Source of the DNA: Acanthaster planci
Taxonomy: Eukaryota; Echinodermata; Asteroidea; Valvatida; Acanthasteridae
NCBI RefSeq assembly: GCF_001949145.1
Contig: NW_019091374.1
Coordinates: 2,241,231 to 2,305,230 of the forward strand
Length of the DNA stretch: 64,000 bases
Direction of reading: 5' to 3'
Position 1 is the first letter of the stretch; each line of letters starts with the position of its first letter. Position numbers and translations under genes: made by a program. Below the pieces are notes generated by a model, which saw only the letters and a list, made by a program, of their open reading frames with translations, did no database searches and was not told the origin of the DNA. Positions 26,041 to 38,100 of the stretch are shown here, piece after piece.

Positions 26041-26122
26041 GCGGAAGAAGTCCCGTAAAAATAAGATTTGCTTCATAAATACAGATTATTTATTCACAGG
26101 CTTTTGCTTCATTCGAGAAGCA

Positions 26123-29100
26123 ATGTATCAACCACACCAGCCACGGGATTTTGGTAAGTTTAATGGTAAAATAATTGGTGAATTTGCAACGAAAAATTCT
26201 TGTGTTCCAGCGCTGCAGCGTAGCGAAAGTTACAGTTGGCCTAGTACGTGTACATGCATGACATTGCAATGGGTTCGTTCGTTGCATGCATGTGTGCGTG
26301 CAAAAAAGTCCCGTGAAATGGTGTTGGTCAATATTCAGACAGGAAAGGACTTTTCTTTGTTTCACTTTTTTGTCCAATTTGCTAAATTCTTGGTAAAAGT
26401 TGAAGGTATAATGTTTTCGTGGTTTTTGGAAGGAATGTTGCATCCTACATGTAGGCCTTGAGGCCTTGGCTTGGCATGTCTCCTTTTTTCACAAGGCCAA
26501 ACAAAATAGGCTAGGCTTACATGGAGCAGCTAGTTGTGCTTCTGGTCACCTGCCCCAACCTAGCAAATTGCGTCAACCCTAAATCTTTTTATTCAAAAAG
26601 AAATAAAATGACAAATACTGTTGCTGACCCTCATGCTTTCAGGTGCAAAATCTCTGCTTTCTTGTTGAGTAGGGCTAGGCCTATGCCAAATTTCATTTTA
26701 CACTTTTTGCCATCAACAGGCCAGACTTTCCTCGTTTTTCTTCCTTGCCCAAAGCCTAAACCTAGCCAGAAATAGTAATTTGTAGTGCTAGGTCCTTCAG
26801 GCTCAGAATGTTACATAGTATTTTCTAGTACTGAGTACTCTAAGCTAAACAATGGTACTGTTAGGTTTAAGGTCAGAATGTTAGTTTGAGAAAGTGGACT
26901 TTGTTTCCTTATTATAGGAACAGGATGCTAATGGTAATGAACCCCATTATATTTTGGCCTAACATGATGTGGGCCTACGAACCAAGGCTAGTACCCCCAG
27001 AACTGTGGGGTCCTATATCCATCCCACTCCGACGAATCCCACAAAAAAAGCCCTATTCTGCCATACGTTTTCCATGACGTTCAACAGGACATGTACAGGG
27101 ATTTTGTGATCCTTGTGTACCCACAGAAATGCTGCTGAATCTGGAATTGAGAAAAATTGCTGGTTTTCTTAGGAAATACTGAGAGAACTTTCTTGAATCC
27201 CCATAGACTTTGTACACAGTCATAGAGGTACATGTAGAATCAGGATGCAACATTCTTTCTTCAGTATTATCTGTTCAAATATAGCATCCACCTGTATTCT
27301 TGGGAAATGTATCAAATTGGTTTCAATTTATGACTGAAGTATGTTTATTTAGTACAGGCATATTTGCGGAAAGTTGGCCCGAATGTGTTCAGCCTGTTTT
27401 TGTGCACATGGAGGGCCCGTTTGTTTGATGCCCATCTGGATCCCGATCAGTGATCTGTTGTTGGTTCACTGACACCAGAACCCGCCTAACAGTTAGCGTG
27501 AATCAGCCCGGGATCACTTATTGCGATCCAGATCTGTGTGAATATATTTTTTGTCTTCAGCTGGTACACCAGTACATTGTCCATAGCCATGCTTTCCTCA
27601 TCAGGGGCATTTATGCACCTGCCGTAATACAGGTACAATGTACCTATATGTACCTGCACGTAAATGTTCCTTCTGTTCATAAAGTCCACATGTCCATTGT
27701 GCCTGCAGTTATAAAACAAAGCAGTAGACAAACTTTTGACGTAAAATTATTTTGTTGCTCTAATCAGCTGCCATGGGCCTTCCCCCGCCTGGCCAGCAGC
27801 CCATCCGCCCACCCATCATGCACATAGGTATGCCCCCGCTCCTCCCAGGCCTCCCCGGACTGCCCCCAGCCCAGCCCAAGCCCGAATCCAAGATGCCACC
27901 CCGGCCTGGCTTCGGCAAGGACGGTCGACCAATCATGCTGCGGGCCAACCACTTCAAGATTACCATCCCACACGACACTATCAACCATTACGACGTGACC
28001 ATCGTGCCAGAGAAGTGTCCTCGTAGGGTGAACAGGTAGGAAATATGAAAGTGGCCTCTTCCAAGGCCTTCTGTTATTTTGGAAACATTTCCATGCCTGG
28101 ATATCTCTTGACACCCTGTGCACAAACTCTGTGAGACTGGTCAAAAATTCCAACGTTTTCTACCAGTAAAATAAATGCTTCAATATCTTCCCTGCTCACA
28201 CATTTGAGAGGATTTGTTATCCCTTTCTGATGGCTGATTTATTACTGGAACAGGGTTTCCCCAGCCTATTCAACTCTGAGGCGGCCCACCTCACTGATTT
28301 GAGTGACCACTTCAGGCTTTTTTGTAGAATTTTACCACCTCACAGTAATAATAGACAAAGATGGAAGGGAACAGTATAATAACCAGGGTTCTCCCCACGT
28401 ACAAACTTGCGTATCAGGCCCAATACGCAAATATTTCTGCCCGATACACAAAAAAACGGGCCTATCCCATTTTTTCATCCCCAATACGCATAATATAATT
28501 CTGACAGTAAGGCTCAGAGTTTTCTTACATAATGCAGATTGCATGTCCAGAAAATCTAGGTGAAAAAACAGTTTAGTCCTGCATTTTTCCATGTACTGTG
28601 CATGCATTGTGCACCACGCGCCGGCGGCCACACACTGCACACCGTACATGTACATCGGCACCGAACGTTCCTCGTGGCTGGTGTTGCATGAAATCTGAAC
28701 TTCCGTCATGGGCCTCGTTCATACGCCCGGCATGGCGGCAGCCGTAGCCCTGTGTAAGAGTATTAATGGCATCTGGGACGGGGACGATATTTCTCGTTGC
28801 CATATCACCGCGCTTGGTCTCGCGCACAATGGCAGAAACTCAATCAAAGATTTTAGCAGTCTGCGCTGAGGGTAACCCAAACGAAGCAGCCACCTGCAGC
28901 GGATATTCTTTCTTGCCGATATACAAGAAAAGCCTTGCTGTTTATTTTATATCAAGACAAAATCGTTTTATATTTTTATGACATTTGTTTAATCCCTTAA
29001 GCTAATATTTTTGCCTTACAGCTGAATGGAGCTCATGGTTTCAGGTCTGATCAGCAAAATGGAAAGGTTGAAGCATGTATTACAATTAAAACTGAATAAA

Positions 29101-32100
29101 CGGTGTTTATATCATAGATTAAACAGCCACTACATGTTGTTGCATGTCTGAAACCTGAAATGACTCTTTTTGTGCCTACTGGCCTAATTAGTAGTCCAGA
29201 AAGGAAAACTGGTCATTTGTTAAAATACTGATATCCAAAATTAAAAAAATAAATTGAATTTTTTTTTTCCTGAGAAAAGGTACTTGAAAAACCCAGGAAA
29301 TGCTGTAAAATGCAGCTGAGAGCATCTAAAGTCCCAAAATTTCGGGGCCCTTGGGCGGGGTCTGAACCCCCGCCATGGCTTTGCAAAATGTTGGTAAACC
29401 ACAATGGAAATCCCCCACAGTTTTGAAAAATCCTGGGGAGAACCCTGATAATAAGTTAGATATTTTGAAATAGATTAGATTCGAATTGTTCAGAATGGTG
29501 AAGAGGGACACAGAATCTAAGATTCATTTATTTTAGAGGGGAAATTTGGAGTAAATGGACTATAAGACCATATAGAATTTTTAGGTCTTTTTGAAGAGAC
29601 TCCCTTTTGTTTGAGACACTAGAATTTTGGCAAACTTTGCTTGACCACCTCACAGTGATCTGAAATGCTGTACTGGAGGAAAAAATGAACCATGTCTGTT
29701 CATTGAATTCTTGGGAAGCCTCATTCAAGGCTCAGGCATTTAAAATGAATGCATGCCCTTGCTGTTGTTTACACTCCAATGCACTCCAATATTCCTGTTA
29801 AAAAAGTGGTTATGTTTATTACATGGCCCTCCAGTAACGGCCACACCACTTCCACTGTGTACACTTCAAGGAACTGCAAAGAAAACTGGAGGTCAACTTG
29901 GTCCAGCTACTGCATTACACTGATAAGCAAAGCTGCATTCCACAATCCTCTCGAGTACACTAGAGTGTACATGTACATGTCCTTCTATTGGGCTGTGCAG
30001 TAAAATCACTCCACTGGTAATGCAAAGAATCCTCAAATGCACACCAGCTGCAGTGCATTGGCAGGTGCTACTGACTTGCAGTAAATTGCTCTCAAAGAGC
30101 AAGGGTCAGTTAGTTTTCATAGAAGACCTCTACATTTTTAACTTGCTGATGGGTCATTCCATAAATCAGGAGTCCCATTGTATTGTGCCCCTGTCACATC
30201 TGACAGTTGAGTTTGTGAATTCAGAACACATTTTCTAATTTCCAAGAGTTATGAATTAATACAAATCACCTGCCAAACAAACAGTAATAGTTTGAATCAA
30301 TATCAATGATATTTCCATGTCAAGTGACACAGGTTAGGTGACACAGGGACATAAAAATGTCACACTTTTGGACCCTGAATTTATAGAACCCTCTATTCAA
30401 AAGTCGCACTTGTAGATGTATTGTTTTTCTTAATTTGTATTTTACTATTGTCATAACCTGTTTAATTCACTAAATGGAAAGTCTCTGTAATTTAGCTTCT
30501 AGCTGCAAACGAGAGTTTAACAATAAACCGTAATAATAACAAAAATAGTACTGTACCAGAGAAGACTTCTTCAGAAGTTTCACTCTTCTTCACACCCTGA
30601 TGCAACAAGGAAGATAACTAACCATTGACCTTTGAATTTAGCCGTCAAGCATGGCTGCTGCTGTGGAATACCTACATATGGGATGCCGTCTTTGCCTGAG
30701 AGATATTTAGCAGAAATTTGTGCAGAAAGTTGGTCCGAATGTGTCTCAGCTGTTTTTTTTTTTTGTGCGCTGAAAGTCTCTGTCGTGGTTAAACCTCACC
30801 TCTTTTATCCTGCCTCACCTGTTCTGCAGGGAAGTGATGGACACCCTCGTCAAGCACACCAACAGAATTTTCCAGAACTGCAAGCCGGTGTTTGATGGTC
30901 GTAAAAACCTGTACTGTCGGCTGGAGTTGCCCATCGGGAAGGAGAGGGTGAGTGGTTGCGAGTTGATCACAAGTGGCTAACCCAAGCTGGAATTAGTCAT
31001 TGTATATCAAGATGACCCTGTGTGTGTTTTCCACTCGTAAGCCGTGTATGAATGAAGCAGCCACAGCCTGAAGTACGTAGTACCTGTAGCATCTGTATAG
31101 CAAACGGCTTCAGCCACTAGCCAATGGCTTGCATAGCAGCATGTTTTCTTTCCAGCCACAGTTGCAACTTTTGGGCATAGTTATGTAAGATAAATATGGA
31201 TGATTTACAGTGCAGTGCACCACCAAGAGGTTGTTATGGAGAGGCCATTTTTCAAGTTTACAGTCGAGAAAACATTTACCAACTTGCCATGATTTGCATT
31301 TCAGCAAATGCCAGTGGACCATTTGAGGATATGCTTGATTGATGGGAGCATTTCTTGCCTAACTAGAAAGAAACACCATTTTATATCAATTAAAACCGTT
31401 ACGCCAAACACTTCTGAATCGCCAACCCAGACAAAAACAGCAAAACAATCCAAGTTCCCTGCACGCAGCGCAGCCAGCTTAAAGAACTTCTGTCCACCAT
31501 GCTCCCACAATCCACTGAGAAAAAGGCCTTTCCATGGCAACCTCTTGGTGGGGCATGGTATTGTAAATCACCCTTATTGAGTCTGGATAGACTGGTAGCA
31601 ACTCAATGGACCTCTCCCCACCGACCCTGTGTGCATTTGCATTAACAGCAGCCCTGAATATGCACAGTGCCAATAGAAACTCTGTTTTTGTTACTTTAGT
31701 CTTACTAAATGCTTGTGACCTTTGACTCTAGGTTGACCTGGAGGTGACCCTACCGGGAGAGGGCAAGGAGCGTACCTTCAAGGTGTCTATCAAGTGGGTA
31801 GCCAAGGTGAGCCTGCAGGCCCTGGCTGATGCCTTGGAAGGGCGGATCAACATTATCCCCTATGACTCGGTCCAGGCACTGGACGTCGTCATGAGACACC
31901 TGCCCTCCATGACGTAAGTTGACAAATGGGGACAAGTCAAGAAAAAGCGAAGGGTGTGATTTCTTGGCATTTTTCCAGATTTTAGAATTTTACCTGCATA
32001 TCATCAATTTTTGATTGTAAAATCATAGAGTTTTGCTAGTTTGTCATTGTTTGCAAAATTTAAGTGCAAGATTTACCTAATCGTGGCCATATGGGGGAGA

Positions 32101-35100
32101 ATTCGTACCGAGTTAGCTATGGAAGCGAGTCATGATATGCTGTTGTCCTTGTTCCAATCCTACTTGGCTTTTCTAACTTAATCTTTATTCACAACCTCGC
32201 CCTTGAGACCCTTCCAAAAATGTGAAAATGTTGATGGGGAGAAATTGGCCTCTACATCTGTTGTTTCTGTGGCAGAGATATTTCACAATCCAGTCCTTAT
32301 CACCTCAAACTTTTTATGTAGAACAGTAATGGAATTCTAATTCAATATGCTACAAGATTCGTTTTGAATTGGTTCAAACTCAAAGACAATTTAGGTTTTC
32401 CTGTGAAGAAGACAAAGTAAAATAATTGTAAAAAGACAGTATCGTTACCATGTGATCATTCATCCTACCTTGTTGTCTGTCCTTCTGTTTGCAGATATAC
32501 CCCAGTGGGGCGATCTTTCTTCTCACCCCCTGACGATTATTTCCATCCCCTGGGTGGGGGAAGGGAGGTGTGGTTTGGTTTTCATCAGAGTGTCCGGCCT
32601 TCCAAATGGAAAATGATGCTAAATATTGATGGTGAGTTTGAACCGGACCGTTCTCCAGGATCACCGCAACTTCTGATTACTTTGAATGTATCCAGTCTGT
32701 GTTGGTTTTTAAAAATGCTTGGAGACCTTATTCGGGAACAGCTGGCAACCGTTGAATTCAGCCACCATTAACCCTGACCGCCTCGGCCCTTTTGGCTAGG
32801 ATACACCCTCAATCCTTCCAATTCCTCCAACTGCCCCCGTGAAAAAATCGGAGACAGCCTCCGATATTTCTTGAATATGTTCTATGGAAGGGTGCCCACT
32901 GCCTCAATCCTCCAAAATCATTCAGCAATTCTTCTCATCATGTTGAGGCAGTGTGATTGCCATCCTGGAGCAGACGGAGGATTTCACATATAATTTGGGC
33001 ATGAATTTATGCATGGCTGAGCATAAACAACACAAGGTCTAACCCACAACTTTGAGACAGTGCATCCTATGCAGTTTTGCTGTGGAGCCTTGATACTCAA
33101 AAATCTTCCAAACTTGCCCGGAGGATTTTGAAGGATGGAGGATCATTAGGGTGAATAAACTCATCCACAGGAATTCACCCAAAGCCATCCTCAATCCACA
33201 AATTCTCTGAGTGCTTTGATGAGTGCACTATGTCAAAGACTTTGGCCAGACGTGATGTGGTTTATGGCTAGAGGATTTTTGAAAGATTGGAGCAGTTACC
33301 ACCTGTCCAAGGAATGGGTTCAAGACTCGAGGGATTTTGGCGGAGTCCGGGTGTATTTAATTGTTACCTGGAAGCATGTGGTGAATTTCTGAAGGATTGG
33401 GGAAGGGTCTCGTCAAAATGGGCCTAAGAGTTGGCATTGATGGTGGTTGGGCAGTACCTTCTTGAATCAATCCTGCCAAATTCTCCAAAATCTAGGTGGC
33501 TGGTGTAGAGAATGGAAGGGTCCAGAGATCATTGACTGCTTTCTGATGTAAAGATGAGATTGCACCAATGTTTGGTTTTGGTTTATCATGACTGATGTGT
33601 TGTGTTTACAGTGTCCGCCACTGCTTTCTACAAGGCCCAGCCTGTGATAGACTTCATGTGCGAGGTTCTGGACATTGGAACCAGCGCTGACCAGCGCCGG
33701 CCACTCACAGATTCACAGCGAGTCAAATTCACCAAAGAAATCAAAGGTGAGATATTTGTTTGGCACAATTTAATTCTCACATCCTGAGTACTTATTCTAA
33801 CCGTCACTGATATCCGATCCCACCCACTAAAACATGCGCTTCTCATTGTATGTATTTTTTTCAAATTAGTGGCTACGGCTGTCAATAACATGGGCGCTTA
33901 TGGAAGCCTCTGACTAGTGGCCATGATGAGTTCCCATAGACACATGTGTAACTGCCAGCCTCAGCCAAGCAATTCAGACATGGCCTGTTAATGATGAGTG
34001 AGCCTCACCTCAACATCGGTCTAATGAAGCCCTTGATTAGAGCTTTTCCTTGTTAACAAGTGTTGAGAATTCAGTGCAGTTTCTTGTTACTGTCACAGGA
34101 CTGAAGATTGAGATCACACATTGTGGTAACATGCGTCGCAAGTACCGAGTGTGTAATGTCACTAGACGAGTTGCTCAAGCTCAGACGTGAGTAGCTTTTT
34201 CATGGATTGTAGCACCTCATTGCATCTAAGCAATTTCTGGTTTGTAACGAAGCCTCCTTTTACACTGGTTTGTCCACTGTACTGGCCTACAAGTTCCCCC
34301 TGCAACATCTGTGCTGGGTAGGCCCTGCAACTTTCCCTGCCGAATTCAGTTTCAGATGCCCTTTGTCTCACAGCTCAGTTTTCTTAAACACAAGCAAGGG
34401 CCCATTTCATCGATCTATTGAGCACTGAAGTTTGTACTGCCAGAAACACATTTGCTTAGCAGAAACAGGTTACCAACCAAAACTTCGCGGTGTGCAGATT
34501 GTTTGTGGCCCGGTACTCTGCCAGTTTTTGCTTAGCACGTTAAATTTGCTGAGCGAAGTGCTCTCCTGAGCAGCTCCTGAGCTGGGTCTTGGTGTGGATT
34601 TCATTGATTCAGAGACGTTTTGGTTTTTGTTGCTCCAGATTCCCTCTAGAGTTGGAGAATGGTCAGACAGTGGAGTGTACAGTGGCCAAGTATTTCAAGG
34701 ACCGACACCGGCGTATATTACAGTAAGTCCATTTGATTGATCCTATGTGACTTTCAGGCTCTGGCCTAGAGCTGTGCCGAATATCCAAGTAACCGAATAT
34801 TTGATCGATTGTTGAATATTTAAATATTATTTTCCGAATTTGAATATTCGAATGCAGAATTCATGAAAAGGAAGGGAACGTTTTCTTTTGTTTTAAATGA
34901 GTAAAATTGAACTAAGGAGGTTTGTTTCAAGCTGATTCAAAAGAAAAGCAACAAAAATTTTACGATTCAAAAAGTTATTATTCATTAAACAATTTAAAAG
35001 GAACAGAAATTTTCAACTGGGCAAAAAGTATTGTTTTTCTGTTAATAAATCTTGCTAAATCATGGCTTAAGATACTCCCAGATATGAGAAGCTATTGTAT

Positions 35101-38100
35101 TGATTATAATGTACAATTATGTGCATTATTGCAATTGATTTTTGTGTATGTTTTGTTCATCAACAATCTGCCGGTTGGTATGACCAAATGTTCGGATATT
35201 CGATTGAATTGAAGGTCAAAGTTTCGAATAGTGAATTATTCGAATTAACTTAGCCTTACTGTAGTAAATCGGCATAATTTGTTTGGCAGTCATTTATTAT
35301 TCACTACCCAGTCAAAAAAATGTCAGATGGATCGGATTAGGTGATGCTGATATGCCCCTCAAACGATGAACTTGGCATTCGAGGGAGTGATTTGCTCATG
35401 GCTGTAATCATGTCACTGCAGTCAACCACAAAGAATTTTCTGATTTATTTCCAAAGTACTTTGTAGGATGTTGCAGATCCCGGGTTGGTCAACAGGGGTT
35501 CATGTTGAATGGAAAGATTTCCAAATGGCCCACAGGTTGTTCAGTGAGTTGTATACCTTGCCGTCAGACTGGAGTCACTGTAAATGTTGACTCAAGTCCC
35601 GTCTCATTGCAAAGGATTTTGTATGTTTGGATTTTAGATGAAGTGTTGTCCGGAAAATTCTCATTTTTAAAAATCCGTTTTCTGTCTTGGATTGAAGCCC
35701 AAAGCAGTAAATTTTGCTTTTCATCCTCACCTTTTTCATCTTTTGTTTTTTTTTTAAACCTTAGGTACCCATTTTTACCTTGCCTGCAAGTCGGCCAGGA
35801 GCACCGTCACACTTACTTGCCTCTAGAGGTAAGCACAGACTCTGAACAGCTTTTATTGTTGTTCAGATGCTTGTTTGTATTGTTTTGACTGTTTTAGAGT
35901 TGTTTTTCCCACGGTGGCTCAGGGAAATTCGTATAGTTATACTTTTGAAGATTGTGGCAGAATGTAATTGTTCCTTCAATATGTAATTTTCATTTGACCT
36001 TTGCCATAAATAATTTCTTGTAATTTACTCGTGATTTTGATTTGTTTTGCCTCATTTTGTCACAGGTTTGCAACATAGTGCCAGGCCAGCGCTGTATAAA
36101 GAAGCTAACTGACATGCAAACTTCTACCATGATCAAGGTTGCTCAAATAAGTTGCCGTCTCCACACTTTGTGTCCTCTCCAAATCAAAACTTTTTTGTGT
36201 GTGTGTTTGCATTTTTTTGGCAACTAGAAACTCACTACACATGCCTGAGTTGAAGTTTCACTTGATCAGAGACAGAACTAAAACACGCTTTCTGTACTGG
36301 GGACTGCATTTTTCTTGAGCACTTAGTAGACTTATAATATATATATATTTTAGAATAGATTTGCTTTAACGACAGCGTCTCCGGTGTAAAGGTATGTGTC
36401 AGTGACTGTATTTGTTGAAAAGGTCTTGTTCAAGGTTTAAACACGCGCTAAGATTGCAGAAAATAATCTTGGAAAGAAGACTTTTTTTGTTACAGGAAAA
36501 TTATGGCCTCTTTAAGTCAGGATCGTAATACACGTGTCATAGACTCCCAGAGGATTTAAAAACTCAGAAATTTTTCTTGGTTCGTCTGTTGTCCCAATGT
36601 AGATTCCCTTTTGTAGACTTAGAAAAAAAATGTTATTCTGGCTTCCTTTCAGAAAATACTGAGATGCAAGTATTGCCCGTTCAAGTGAAACTTCAGCAGC
36701 TTCCTTTCTCTTTGGACTTAAGAAAAAGTTGATTTGAATTGGACACAGTGTGGAGGCATCCCTTACTTGAAACCTACAAGCGCTTGAAACAGCTGCTTGT
36801 AGAGTAGGCTTAGATTGTAGATCTTTCAGAATAAATCGTAGTCTTTTCAATGCCATATCTGACTTCTAGCGCTTTTGGGTAGCACATTTTCTTGACCGGT
36901 TGAGATTCTTTAAATAAATCTCAAACAAGTACTTGTATGCTGTTAGAAGGTTTTTCTTAAAGAATGCCGGAAATAGAAGGTGCTTGATAACATTCAGCGT
37001 TAGTTAGATACTTGTAACTAATACCACTGTTGCATTCATTCCAAAGGGTATGTATTGAATTTGTTTCTGTATTTTTCTATTAGGTTTTAATATCCATCTG
37101 AAACACTTGAACATGTTTTATAATATTTGTTACGTTTACAGAGATATATTTAGAATGGTGTCATTGAAGACCAGTTCCATTCTACTTAAGTGTTTAAACT
37201 ACATAATGACTGATTGTTGGCAGGGATTTGCATTCTAAAAACACCGCAAACACCATGTTCTTGTATCTTCAGTGCTTGCTTTGAAAACCGTCAGTGTCGT
37301 CACTCAAGTGACCATGTAAATTCTTTTTTGACAGGCAACTGCACGCTCTGCTCCAGACAGAGAGCGGGAGATCAACAACTTGGTGAGTGTACTTCGTTGA
37401 CGTCTGCTAAAAGAGTTCCTCATACTTTGAAACAACATGCAGAAAAAATTCATGAAAAAATGCAGATTGTAGGAGTTTTTCGTATTTCCGCGTAAGCCTG
37501 AATAACGTGTTTCAGAGCCTTGCATGGCTCAGTCTTTCCTTTTCATTTTTCTTGGCTTCCCGTGATTGCAATGAACTAGTATGCTTTTATCACTGCTGCA
37601 TCTTATCCCACTGCTGACACCAAATTTCTGACCCTCTGGTTCAACCCTTGTAGGTTCACAGGGCACAGTTCAACAACGATCCCTATGTGCAGGAGTTCAG
37701 TCTCAACATCAGCACTGAGATGGTTCGGATCGAGGGACGTGTCCTCCCGGCACCGAAGATCCAATACGGAGGAAAAGTTGGTGTAGCTTCCCCTGTGCTC
37801 CAACTTTCGCCAATTTTCAGTCACCGCTTACTCCGCTGAAAAGCCCAAAGGCCTGGTTTTGTCCGATTGGTAGATTTTGAAGAACTTGGTCACCATTGCT
37901 TTACAATGGATTCAAGCATACCAATTTGTGTCATTGGTTTGAAGTTGCAAGGAGTTGATCCCCAGTTCAAAATGCCCAAGGGTTTAAGGGTGAGAAATGA
38001 AGCAATGATTGTGATGAATAAAGGTGGATCTTGTGTGTTTTTTGTTCAAAAAGCAGCAGAGTGGTCGGATGTTGGCGATCCCCACGCAGGGCGTCTGGGA

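Larger units (their letters stand above)
18426..26122. other. Divergent intergenic region between SPAG1 and Argonaute
   Basis: About 7.7 kb separates the two start-containing exons, which are transcribed away from each other. I see no coding exon. The region should hold both promoters and any non-coding first exons. It contains a tandem duplication (18.8 kb), paired minisatellites (19.56 and 24.77 kb), a hAT-like element (20.25-21.08 kb), a 108-bp palindrome (21.45 kb), a G-rich minisatellite (22.87-23.0 kb), AT-rich low complexity (25.1-25.35 kb) and many TACATGTA words. The stretch at 23.5-24.7 kb shows nothing I recognise. Confidence 0.7.

Noticed and set aside
32772-33540. Possible tandem repeat of TCCAAA/TCCTCC words in Argonaute intron 5
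   Set aside because: The words recur but no consistent period or inverted ends could be found.
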